Program-made: the position numbers and the translations under genes | The notes under the pieces: model-generated | Database searches by the model: none | What the model saw: the letters and a program-made list of their open reading frames with translations, nothing else | Told to the model about the DNA's origin: nothing | Part shown: piece by piece, positions 35,006 to 46,500 of the stretch | Layout: each line of letters starts with the position of its first letter | Position numbering within the stretch: the stretch's first letter is position 1 | From: Roseomonas fluvialis | Lineage (GTDB): Bacteria; Pseudomonadota; Alphaproteobacteria; Acetobacterales; Acetobacteraceae | DNA: 64,000 bases | NCBI RefSeq assembly: GCF_022846615.1 | Contig: NZ_AP025637.1 | Location: forward strand, 3,373,001 to 3,437,000 | Direction of reading: 5' to 3'

Positions 35006-35566
35006 ATGCGCACCACCCCCGTGCTCCTGGCCCTACTGACCCTGCTGGCCGCCACGCCCGCGCCCGCCCAGGCGCCGGACCCTGTGGCGGACAGCATCGT
35101 GCGCAACCTCACCCGCGGCCTGCGCATTCCGAACCAGGGGGATGCGGTGACGGCGCCGGTCACGCCGATCGACCCGCGCAGCCCGGTGCAGGCCGCCACC
35201 ACGGCCCCGCCCGGCCGGCCCGCGGTGTCGCTGATGATCACCTTCACGTCCGGATCAGCCCAACTCACGCCGCAGGCCGAGGTGGTGCTGGCCTCGCTGG
35301 CGCGCGCCCTCGCGGCGCCCGAACTGGCGAATGCGCGGTTCCGGATCGAAGGGCATACCGACACGGTGGGCGACCCTGGGATGAACCAGGCGCTGTCCGA
35401 ACGCCGCGCCGCTGCGGTGCGCGACCTGCTGGTGCAGCGCTACGGCATTGCCGCCACGCGGCTCGAACCGGTCGGATTCGGCGAGAGCACCCTGCTGGTG
35501 CCGACCGGCGACGGCCGGGACGAACCGAGCAACCGGCGCGTCCAGGTGGTCAACCTGGGCGAGTGA
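35006..35566 (+). CDS. OmpA-family protein
   Basis: 186 residues. The signal peptide ends at about residue 21 (ATPAPAQA). An OmpA/MotB peptidoglycan-binding domain covers the C-terminal 110 residues: ITFTSGSAQLT, FRIEGHTDTVGDP, LSERRAAAVRDLL and NRRVQVVNLG at the end. There is no beta-barrel, so it is a periplasmic or lipid-free peptidoglycan-binding protein. GGAGGACCGCACC precedes the ATG. A close paralogue is at 56303-57001. It is upstream of the two-partner secretion genes, separated by 196 bp. Confidence 0.88.
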   Translation: MRTTPVLLALLTLLAATPAPAQAPDPVADSIVRNLTRGLRIPNQGDAVTAPVTPIDPRSPVQAATTAPPGRPAVSLMITFTSGSAQLTPQAEVVLASLARALAAPELANARFRIEGHTDTVGDPGMNQALSERRAAAVRDLLVQRYGIAATRLEPVGFGESTLLVPTGDGRDEPSNRRVQVVNLGE

Positions 35567-35762
35567 GCGCCGCGGCCTGAAGGTTTGTTCGACACGCCCG
35601 ACACAGGTCCGCACGCCCACGGAGGCGACCCACGGCAGGCGCCGAGGCTGGGGAGACCGTTGCTTCAGCGCTACGGCCGGCCCCTATTCCGCGCGGCGTT
35701 ACACAACAATCGTTTCACCCCGGTTAAGTCACGGTATTGTTTGCAAATCCCGTGAGGTGAGC

Positions 35763-37532
35763 GTGGCGAATCCTGTGATACGGACTGTTGTGCCGGCGCT
35801 TGTCGCCTTCCTGGTGCTGGTGGCGCCAGACCTCGCGCGCGCCCAGGTGCCTGTGAACATCCCGCGCCCGCCCCCGCCGCCGGCCGACCTGATCGACCGC
35901 GTCGGCCCCAGCACGGTGCCGAACCTGTCGCCACGCACCCAGCCACCGCCGCCCGAAGCGCAGCGCGGCCCGGGCGAAGGTCGCGAGGTGGCGGTCTCGA
36001 CCGCGGTGGTGCAGGGCAATACCGCGCTCGACATCATGACCTTCCGCGCCGTGCTGGCGCCGATCGAGAACCGCACCGTCACCCTGGCGCGGATCGAGGA
36101 GACGCGGCTGGCCGTGCTCGGCCTCTATCGCCGGGCGGGCTACCCCTTCGTGTCGGTCGCCGCGGCGCTGGCGCCGCAGGGCGATGGCCGATCCGAGGTC
36201 CGCTTCGCGATCACCGAAGGCTATGTCGCAGAGGTCCGCCTGGATGGCGACATCGGCCCGGCTGGCACCCAGGTGCTGCGCTTCCTGGAACGCGTAAAGG
36301 ACATGCGCCCGGTCTCGACCGCGGCGGTGGAACGCGCGCTGCTGCTGGCCTCCGACGTGCCGGGTGTCACCGTGCGCGGCGTGCTGCAGCCGATCCAGGG
36401 TGAACCGGGCGCGCTGCGCCTGGTCGCGCAGCTCTCGCGTTCGGCCGTGAGCGGATACTTCAACGTCGACAACCGCGCCTACCAGCTGACCGGGCCGTGG
36501 CAGGCGCTGCTGGTGGCGGGGCTGAATTCCGTCACGGAGTACGGCGAGCGGACCGAGATCTCGCTGTTCGGCGCCGAGCAGGCCTCGCAATGGTTCACCC
36601 AGGCAAGCGTGGAGGGCTTCATCGGCGGGTCGGGCCTGCGGCTGCGGCTGTATGCCGGCATGGGCAACACGCTGCCCACCGGTCAGCTGGCGGAGATCGG
36701 CTACGAGGCGGAGAACCGCGTCGCGGGGCTGGTCGCGACCTATCCGATCATCCGCTCGCGCCCGGCCAACCTGTATGCGGTGGCGCAGTTCGACATGTTC
36801 GACAGCGACATCTACACGGGCGTTGGCACCTCGTCCGGGCGCAACGTCGCGGGGCGCGACCGCATCCGCACCGCGCGCGGCGGCTTCGACGGGCAGGCGC
36901 TCGATACGCTGATCCCGTTCCTGCCGCCGGCGACGAACCAGGGCGGCGTGCGCATCCACCAGGGGCTCGCCATTTGGGACGCCTCGCGCGAGGGCGACCC
37001 TGAATCGACGCGCATCGGCAGCCAGTTCGACTTCACAAAATACACTGGCGACTACCAACGGGTGCAGCCGATCTGGTCGCCCTTCGAAGGCGGCATGTTC
37101 AACATCCAGGCCTACGTCACCGGGCAATGGTCCGGGAACATCCTGCCCAATGCCGAGAAATACTACCTCGGCGGCTCGCGGCTCGGGCGCGGCTTCTATT
37201 CGGGCCAGGTGACGGGTGACTGGGGCTACGGCTACGCGCTCGAGTTGCAGTTCGACATCGCTTACGACCTGGCGGCGCAGCCGGCGCTGGGCAACAACCG
37301 CGGATCGTCGCAGTTCTACGTTTTCCGTGACATGGGCTGGGCGTACCAGAACCTCGATACGGATGCCGACCGGCGGCTCTCGTCATGGGGTGGTGGCGTC
37401 CGGACCGTGCTTGCCGATACTGTGCAGCTCGACCTCGAGGTGGCGCGGCGCATCACCACGCGACCCGATGGCGAGTTCTCCGATCCGCTGCGTGCGACGC
37501 AGCTCTATCTCCGCACGCTGATAAGGTTCTGA
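35763..37532 (+). CDS. TpsB outer-membrane transporter (ShlB/FhaC/HecB family)
   Basis: 589 residues from a GTG start at 35763, chosen because GAGGTGA sits just upstream and a signal peptide (VVPALVAFLVLVAPDLARAQ) follows at once. A proline-rich linker leads into a POTRA domain (about residues 80-150, e.g. ITEGYVAEVRLDG) and a C-terminal 16-strand barrel ending LYLRTLIRF, with aromatic last residue as expected for BAM substrates. FhaC-type proteins translocate a partner exoprotein with a TPS domain; the partner is the next gene, starting 3 bp later. The 196 bp upstream include a relatively AT-rich stretch at 35700-35750, with AACAAT/ATTGTT inverted sites, the likely promoter zone. Confidence 0.93.
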   Translation: MANPVIRTVVPALVAFLVLVAPDLARAQVPVNIPRPPPPPADLIDRVGPSTVPNLSPRTQPPPPEAQRGPGEGREVAVSTAVVQGNTALDIMTFRAVLAPIENRTVTLARIEETRLAVLGLYRRAGYPFVSVAAALAPQGDGRSEVRFAITEGYVAEVRLDGDIGPAGTQVLRFLERVKDMRPVSTAAVERALLLASDVPGVTVRGVLQPIQGEPGALRLVAQLSRSAVSGYFNVDNRAYQLTGPWQALLVAGLNSVTEYGERTEISLFGAEQASQWFTQASVEGFIGGSGLRLRLYAGMGNTLPTGQLAEIGYEAENRVAGLVATYPIIRSRPANLYAVAQFDMFDSDIYTGVGTSSGRNVAGRDRIRTARGGFDGQALDTLIPFLPPATNQGGVRIHQGLAIWDASREGDPESTRIGSQFDFTKYTGDYQRVQPIWSPFEGGMFNIQAYVTGQWSGNILPNAEKYYLGGSRLGRGFYSGQVTGDWGYGYALELQFDIAYDLAAQPALGNNRGSSQFYVFRDMGWAYQNLDTDADRRLSSWGGGVRTVLADTVQLDLEVARRITTRPDGEFSDPLRATQLYLRTLIRF

Positions 37533-37535
37533 ACC

Positions 37536-40500
37536 ATGGCAGGCGCGGCGCAGCGCGGTCCCCGGCGGGCCGCCCGAAAGACAGTTCCGGTAGCGCTGCG
37601 CCCCGCCCCGGCGCAGGCGCCGCGCAGGCTCGCCGTGCGCCGCGACTGGCTGCTCGCCACCACCGCGCTGCTGCCGATCGCCGCCGGCCCGGTGATGGCG
37701 CAGCCCGCGCCCAACACGGGCCCGACCGGCGGGCAGGTGGTGGCCGGGCAGGCCGGCATCAGCCGTGCGCCCGGGCGCACGACCATCACGCAGGGCACCG
37801 ACCGGGCCGCGATCGACTGGCAGCAGTTCAACGTCGGCAGCCAGCACACCGTGCAGTTCGTCCAGCCCAGCCAGGGATCCTGGACGCTCAACCGCGTGGT
37901 CGGGCCAGATCCGTCGGTCATCGCGGGGCGCGTGCAGGCCAATGGCGGCGTGGCCATTGTGAACCAGTCGGGCATGGTCTTCGCGCGCGGCGCGCAGGTG
38001 AATGTGGGGTCGCTGATCGCCTCGGCGCCGGGCATCACGAACGAGAACTTCATGGCCGGGCGCATGGCCTTCGACCAGGCCGCCCGCCCCGGTGCGCGGG
38101 TCGAGAACCGCGGCACCATCACCGTGGCCGACCGCGGCCTGGCCGCGCTGGTCGGGCCCGGCGTGTCGAATTCGGGCGTGATCCGCGCAAGGCTCGGGCG
38201 CGTGGCCCTCGGCGCCGCCGAGACCTTCGTGCTCGACCTGGCCGGTGATGGGCTGATCGGCATCGACGTGACGCAGGCGGTGCGCACCGCGCCCTCTGGT
38301 GGCGAAGCGCTGGTGACCAATTCCGGCGTCATCGAGGCCGCCGGTGGGTCGGTTCTGATCACCGCCCACGCGGCCTCGGGCCTGGTCGAGGACCTGGTGA
38401 GCCAGACCGGCCGCATCAGCGCGCCGACGGTCGGCACCCGCGCCGGCGAGGTCGCGATCCGCGCCGAGGGCGGTGGCGTGCGCGTGGATGGCCGCGTGGA
38501 GGCGACCGGCGGCAGGGGCGAACGCGGCGGGCAGATTGCCGCGCAGGCGACCGGCACGGTCACCGTGGCGGCCGGGGCGCGTGTCGATGCCTCGGGCGGG
38601 GCGGGTGGCGGGCGCGTGCTGGTCGGCACCACCGGGCGTGGACGCGACCAGCGCCTGGCGTCGGGTGCCACCGTGGAACGCGGCGCCGAGATCCGCGCCG
38701 ACGCCACCGGGCGCGGGCGCGGCGGCGAGATCGTCGTCAACAGCACCGACCGCACCGAGATGCGCGGGCTGCTTTCGGCGCGCGGCGGTGCTGCGGGCGG
38801 CGATGGCGGCTTCATCGAGGTCTCGGGCCAGGGCGTCTTCGTGCTCAACGGCCTGATCGACCTGCGCGCGCCGGCCGGGGCGCTGGGCGATTTTCTGCTG
38901 GACCCGCGCAACATCGTCATCTCGGCGAGTGCGACGCCCAGCCTTCCGGGCACCACGCCGACCATTCCCGAAGTCGTGTCGGACCTGTCGGTGGTGGCTG
39001 GCAGCGTCGACCCCGCCGGCACGGTGAGCGCCGACGCCGACGGCGCCAACACCTGGGTGCGCATCACCCCCGGCGCGATCGAGAGCTTCGCGGCGGGCAA
39101 CATCATCCTCGACGCCGACCGCCAGATCATCGTCGACAGCGCGGTGAACCGCACCACTGCCGGCGACCTGACGCTGCGCGCGGGGCAGTTGGGCGGCTCG
39201 CTCGCAACCAATACCACCGTGGGCGACATCACGGTGCGCACGGGTGCCGACATATCGGTGAACGGCGCGCTCACGCTCACCACCCCACGCGGTGCGATCT
39301 CGATCGACGCCGACCTGCGCGCGACCGCGGTCACGCTGACCGCGCGCAACGGCGTCACGCAATCGGGCGGGAATATCCAGCACGTCACGGATGCGACGAC
39401 GGCGCTGCCGCTGACGGTCACCGTGACCAACGGCGCTGTGGCACTCGCGCGGGCCGGCAACGGCAATTTCGACCTGGCGGCGAGCTCCGCCTCGGACAAC
39501 TTCACGATCGCGGCCGACACGCTCGCCATCGCGGGCAACGTGTCGGGCGCGACGGTGTCGCTCACGGCGCGCACCGGTGCGCTCACGCTGGTGGGGGAGG
39601 TGCGCGCCACCGACCTCACGCTGGCGGGCCAGGACGGAATCGCGCAGACGGGCGGCAATATCCAGCACCGCGCCGATGCCGGCACCGTGCTGGCGGTGGG
39701 CGCGACCTCCGCGGCAGGCGACGTGGTGCTCGATGCCGCGGGCAACGGCAACCTCTCGCTCCGCGCAGGCGGCGCGCAGGGTGCGTTCACCGTGGTGGCG
39801 GACACCATCGCCACGACGGGCCCGATCACCGCCGGCGCGCTCACGCTCACAGCCGATACCGGCGCGCTCAGCATCGGGGGCAACATCCGCGCGACCTCGG
39901 TGGAGCTGACCGGGCGGGAGGGCATCACGCAATCCGTCGGCACCATCGCGCATGCCGTGGATGGCGACGAGCTGCCGATCACTGCCAATGCGTCGGCCGG
40001 GGCCATCCTGCTCGCGCAGGAGGGCAATGGCGTCTTCGCGCTGGGTGAGAGCAGCGCCGACGCCGGGCTGACCATCGCGGCCGAAGGCCTGCGCATCACC
40101 GGTCCGATCAGCGGCACGGACGTGGCGCTCACGGCGCGCACCGACGCCATCACGATCGACGGCGACATTCGCGCGACCGGCCTCACGCTCGAGGCGTTCA
40201 GCGGGATCCGCCAGATCGGCGGCACCATCGCGCACCGCGCCGGCGCGTCCACCACGCTGGATGTCGCCGCGACCTTGGTCGATGCCGGCAACATCGAGCT
40301 CGGGTTGGGCAATGGCGCCATCCAGATCTCGGGCGGCACGGTGGCGGGCGACTTCACCCTGACCAGCGTCGAGGGTCTCGCGATTGGCGCGGGCGGCACG
40401 CTGTCGGTCGCGGGGCTGGCGACGCTCACGCTGCAGGATGGCGGCACCGGCATCACGCTGGCGGGCGAGCTGCGCGCGCTGTCGGTGGCGCTTGCCTCGG

Positions 40501-43500
40501 CCGGGACCATCAGCCAGGCCGGCACCGGCGTGCTGGTGTCCCGCGCCGCCGACGGCAGCGCCGCACCCGACACCGCCCTGCCCGTCACCGTCGCGGTGAC
40601 CGGCGCCACGCACGAGCTCATCCTGGACGGCGACAACGGGCGGCTGAGCGTGGTCAGCGCGACCACCGAGGATGGCGGCATCGGCATCCGCGCGCGTGAC
40701 CTCGATATCGCCGGCACGATTGCCACCGGCGGGACCGGCGGCCTGACCCTGATCACTTTTGACGACGGCACTGGCACGGGCGACATCACGCTGGGCGCGT
40801 CCTCGGCGATCACGGCCGCGCTGCTCGTCATCAATGCCGCGCGCGACGTCACGCAGGATACGCTCGGCAGCATTTCGCTCGGGGCCGGGCGGCTGACGTT
40901 GCGCGGCGAGGGTGCGGACGAGACGCGCGCCGGCAGCCTGGCGCTGGCCGGCACCAACCAAGTCGGCGAGGTCGACCTGCGCACGCTGGACACGGCAGCA
41001 GGGCTGCTGACCGGCGCGATCGACGTGACGCTGCAGGGCAGTGTCTCGGTGGTGCAGGCGGATGGCGCGGCGGTGGCGATCACCGCGTCGGGCATCACGG
41101 TCGCCGCCGGGGAAGCAGGCGTGACCGCGACGGGCGACGTGCGCCTGGCCGCCGGTACGCTGGCGATCGATGCGGCGGTCGAGGCCGGCACCGGCAGCAC
41201 GCTGGTGCTGCGCACGGATACGCTGGCGCTCAGCGGCACCGGCAGCCTGTCGGTCAGCGGCGGCATGCTGGAACTGGGGCCGAGCAGCACCGCGCGCATC
41301 GTCGAGGTCGGCGGCGTGGCCGACACGGGGCGCCTGCAGGTCGCGGCCGCCGCGCTCGACGCCTCGGGCGCCACCACCATCCGGCTGGGCAGCACCACCC
41401 TGACCGGCACCGTCACGGGCGCGGGCGTCGTCGTCTCGGAGGCGCTGACGCTCGGCACCGGCACGACGTTCGAGGCGGTCGCGAGCGGTGGCATCGCGGT
41501 GGATGCCGGGCTCGCCGCAGGCACCGTGCGGCTGACCGCCGGCACCGACATCGCGCTCGGCGCGGCGGACGTGACGGCACGCACCGGCGGGATCGAACTG
41601 CGCGCGGGCGGCGCCATCACGCAGGACGCCACAGGCGCGCTGGTCGCGCAGGGCGGCATTCGCAACCTGGTGGCGCATGCCGGGTCGGGCGGCATCGACC
41701 TGGCCGGCACGGGCAATTTCCGGCTGGCCAATGGCGGCACACCGGCAGGCGCGGGCGGCGTGCGGTCGCTCTATGCCACCGGCGACATCGCCTTCCGCAC
41801 CACCGGCACGCTAACCGTCGCCGCGACGGCCGAGGCCAATGCGCCGAATGCGACGCTGACGCTGCAGGGCAGCTCCATTGCGATCCAGGCGCCGCTCATC
41901 ACGCCGAGCGGCACCGGCACGGTCGACCTGACCGCGACCGGCGCCGGCGGGACGATCTCCCAGACCGCGGCCGGGACCATCACGGCGAGTGTGCTCAGCG
42001 CCACGGCCGATGGCGCGGTGCAACTGGGCGCCGCGCCGAACGTGGTGGCGACGCTCGGCACCATCGCCTTCGAGGACGCCTTCGCGCTGCGCACATCGGG
42101 CGCGCTCGAGATCAACGCGGCGGTCGGACCGACCACGGTCGGGGCGGATGCGAACATCACCATCCGGCTCGACGCCGGGGACCTGGCGCTGAGCGCCGCG
42201 ATCGCGGCGGGCGGCGGTACGGTGGTGCTGGCCGCGGAGGGCGGCGACATCCTGCAGTCGGCCTTCGCGTCACGCATCACCGCGGGGCGGCTCGAAGTGA
42301 CGGCGGGCGGCGACGCGACGCTGCTCACCAGCCTCGGCGGCGGCAATGCGGTTGCCGAGCTCGGCACCAGCAGCGTGGGTGGCACGCTGGCGTTCAACGC
42401 GGTGGGCGACCTGGCACTCGATGGCACCATCGCGCAGTCGCTCGCAGGGGGCACGCTGCAGGTGGCCGCGGACGGGGCGCTGACGGTCAATGCCGGGGCG
42501 GCGCTGGGCTTCGAGACCATCACGCTGGTCGCCAGCCAGGCGATGGCGCTGGGCGGCACGGTGGGGCTGACCGCGGGGGCGCCGTCCAGCACGGTGCGGC
42601 TGTCGGCCGGCGCCGACATCACGCAGCCCGACGGACGGATCGTCGCGGCGGCGCTCGGTGTGATCGGCAGCGGCGATGCGACGCTGACATCGGCCACCAA
42701 CGATGTGCGCGCGATCGCCGCGACCATGACCGGAACCTTTGCGCTGACCACGACAGGGGCGCTCGCGACGACGACGCTGCCGGACGTGCCGGGCTGGGGC
42801 GCGGCGCCGGGCACCGGCGGCGTGCGCGGCAGTTCCGTGACGCTGACGGCGGGCGAGCTGACAGTCGCGCCGACCACCTTACTGCCGCTCGGCGCGGGCA
42901 TCTACGCGACGGCGGTGGACGGCGTGGTGCGCCTGCGCGCCGACCGTCTGTCCGTCACGGCGCCGATCGCGGCCGGGCTTCCGTTCCCGGCGAGCCCCGA
43001 CTTCGACGGGACCATCGACATCGCGCCGCGCACGCTGGCACGGCCGGTCAATCTCGGCATCGACACCGACCCGACGGGGTCGCTGTTCCTGTCCGGCGGC
43101 GCGCTGCTGAACATGTATGCCCGGACCCTAGTGATCGGGCATGACGACCCCGGCGCCGGGGCGCTCGGCGTGACGGGGCCGGTGAGCACGCTGTTCATCG
43201 ACCGCGCGACGCTGCAGGGCGGGTCGATCGCGATCAATTCCACCTTCACCCTGCCCACGTCGGGCGGGCTGCTGAGCCTGCACGCCACGGCCGGGGACAT
43301 CGTGCAGGGCACCGCGGGGTCGCTCAATGCCAGCCGCCTGTCGGCGGTGGCGGATGCGGGGTCGGTGCTGCTCGGTTCGCCCGGTGGCGCGGTGAACGCG
43401 GTTGGCCAGGTCTCGGGCAGCGCCGGGACGAACGCGGACTTCACCTTCCGCGGCAATGGCGACTTCATCGTCGCCGCGCCGGGCATCACCGTCGCGGGCG

Positions 43501-46500
43501 GCGATGTCGACCTCTCCTCGGTGAATGGCGGCATCGCGCAGACCACCGGGGCGCGCATCACCGCCGCGCGGCTGCGCGTGGGCGCGCCGGGCGAGGTGGC
43601 GCTCGATGGCGGCGGGTCGGCCGATACGGCGGACCTCAACAGCGTCGGCACGCTGGCACCCTCCTCGGCGGGCAGCCTCACGCTGCGCAACGCGGTCGCG
43701 CTCCGGGTGGAGGGTGCCACGGCCACGGCGGGGCTCGATGGCAGCGTGACGCTGGAAGCGCCGGGGATCACGCTGGCGGGCGACATCACGGCGAACCAGC
43801 CGGGCGGGCACGTGGTGCTGCGCACCGGCGCCAGCTTCGACGCGCCGGTCGCCGGGACGATTCAGCAGGAGTCCGGCGTGATCCGCGCCGAGGGGCTCTC
43901 GGCCTCGGCCGGCACGGCGGTGGTGCTGGGCGGCGCCAACGAGATCGCCCGGCTGATCGAGGGCACCAATGCCGCGGGCGGCACCGTGACCCATGCCGTG
44001 GTCACCGCGCCCGGCGGCGTGGTCCTGCTGGCGAACAACACCGCGAATCTCGAGGTCAGCGCGCCGGTCAATGTCGGCGCGCTCGGCACCATCAGCATCC
44101 TGGCGGATGGGCTGAGCGTGGCGCCGGGGCTGACCGGCACGGTCTTCCTGGCCCCCGGCGGCGTGGTGCAGTTCGCGCCCTTCACGCCGGGGCGCGGCAT
44201 CAGCCTGGGCGGCGCGGGCGGCGTGAACGAGACCACCATCAGCGCCGCGGCGATCCAGCGTGTCTCGACCGGGCGGCTGATCATCGGCGCGCTGGCGCCC
44301 GAGGACCAGGTCTCCTCCGGCACCATCACGCTGCGCGGGGCGCTCGACCTCACGGGCGCGGCGGCGCCACAGGTGCTCGAACTGCGCGCGGCGGGGGACA
44401 TCCTGGCCGACGGCTTCGCGTTGTCGGTGCCCAACATCAGCGCCGTCGCCACCGGCAATGTCCGCCTGGGCACCGCCGACAGCTTCATCGGCCAGGTTGT
44501 GGCCAGCGCCTGGGACGGCGTGTCGGGCATCCGCGCGGGCGGGCCGGTTGTATCGGTGGCAAGCGCGGGGGCCGATGCGGCGACCGGGCTGTTCACGCTG
44601 GCCGCGCCCATTTCCCTGGTGGGTGCGGGGGCCGGCGGCACCATCACGCTGCAGGCGCCGGACTTCGCCATCCTGGCCGGCGCGACAGTGGACACCGGCG
44701 CGGCCGGGCGGATCGAAGTGCGATCGCCGCGCACACTCAGCCTGGGCGGCGGGCAGGTGGATGACGGCACCGCACGGCTGACCGGGACCGAACTTGCCCG
44801 GCTCGATGCAAATGGCGGGACGCTGGCCGCTTTCGCGCCCGATATCCGCCTGCGCGGCGCCTGGACGATCGACCCCACCGCCGCGTCGCGGCTGGAACTC
44901 GGGCTGACCGCCGGCGGCACGGGCACCATCCGGCAGATCGCGGGCGGGCTCTCCGTCGGCGAGTTGTTCGTGACCGCGCTGCAGGGCGCGGGCACCGTGG
45001 TGGTCAACGAGGCGGGCAATGCGCTGCCGGTCGTGTCGGTACAGGCGCTGGGCAACATCAACATTGCGACCGACGGCGCGCTCGAGATCCGCCGCACCAC
45101 GACCAGCGGCGGCACCGTCACCTACCGCGGCACGGACATCACGCTGTCGGATGCCGGGCTGGCGGGCACCGAGGTCACGATCGACAATGCCGGGCGCGGG
45201 GTGAGCCTCACCGCCACGGCGGGCGACATCACCGGCACCGCCGCGCAGGCCGCGGTGCGTGCGGGCACCCTCACCGCCGCGGCCGCCGCCGGCGAGATCC
45301 GCCTGAGCGGCGGGAACACCATCACCACCGCGGCGCTCAGCGCCGCCGACGGCATCCTGCTGCGCGCAACCGGCGCGACCACGGTCAGCGCCGTGGGCGG
45401 GGCGGGCGCCGGCACCGAAGTCGCGGGCACCATCGACATCGCCGCCACGGCGCTGACGCTGAACGACGTGCTGGGCAGCGGCACCGTGCTGCTCGACGCC
45501 ACCACCGGGGACCTGTTGCAGAACGCGGGCGCGCGGCTGTCCGCCGCGACGCTCTCGGCCGAGGCCGCGGGCACGCTGCGCCTGGCCGGCGCGAATGGCG
45601 ACGGTACCGCGCGCAACACCATCCAGGACCTGACGGCACTCAGCGCGGGTGGCGACATCACGCTGCGCAACGCGCTGGCGCTGACGCTCGACCTGCCGAT
45701 CAGCGTGGGCGTGGACAGGGTGCTGACGCTGGAAGCGGCCGGGCTGACCCTGGTGCAGAACCTGGCGGCGGCGGGGCCGACCGGCCAGATCATCCTGCGC
45801 ACCGGCAGCTTCAACGGCGGTGTCGCGAGCGGCGGGGACATCTCCCAGACCGGCGGCACGATTAGCGCGGCGTACCTCGCCGCACTCGCCGGCGGCAGCA
45901 TCGACATCGACCGCGGCGGCAACGCGATCGGCACGCTCGGCGGCGGGCGGAGCGCGAATGACGTGGCATTCGGCCTCGGCCTGAGCGCCGGCGGCGATGC
46001 CACGCTGCGCAGCAACGGTTTCGGCGGGTCGGCCACGCTGGGCGTGACCGGGGCGCTGCAGGTGGGCCCCGGCCGCACGCTGACGCTGCGCGCCGACGAC
46101 CTGGCGATCGGTGCCCAACTGCGCGCGCCGGGCGGGGTCATCGCCCTGCTGCCGGTCACGGCGGATGGCAGCATCGGCTACGTGCTGGGCGGCGCCGCGG
46201 GCAGCACGAATGCGGGGCGGATCACGCTCGACAGCACCGAACTGGGCTTCCTGCCCTCGGCTGGCGCGGCGGCGGAACTGCGCCTGGGCGCGCTGGGCCA
46301 GACCGGGTCGGTCGACATCGCCGGCACGGTGGACCTGGTTGACGGCGCCGCGCCCCGGGTCGGGCTGCTGGCACTGGCGGGCGATGGCGCGCTGACGCAG
46401 GGCGCGGGCACGCTGCTGGACGTGGCGGCGCTGTCGGCGAATTTCCCGAATGGGGCGGTGCTGCTGGACCCGGGCGTGGCGGGCAACCGCATCCAGGCGC

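Noticed and set aside
35567-35762. AACAAT/ATTGTT inverted sites as an operator upstream of tpsB
   Set aside because: Only 6 bp each with a 26-bp spacer; not strong enough for a separate regulatory call.
37383-41678. 1431-residue reading frame on the minus strand opposite tpsA
   Set aside because: Mirror of a GC-rich repeat-coding gene; low-complexity Arg/Ala/Gly composition, no ribosome site, no family motif.
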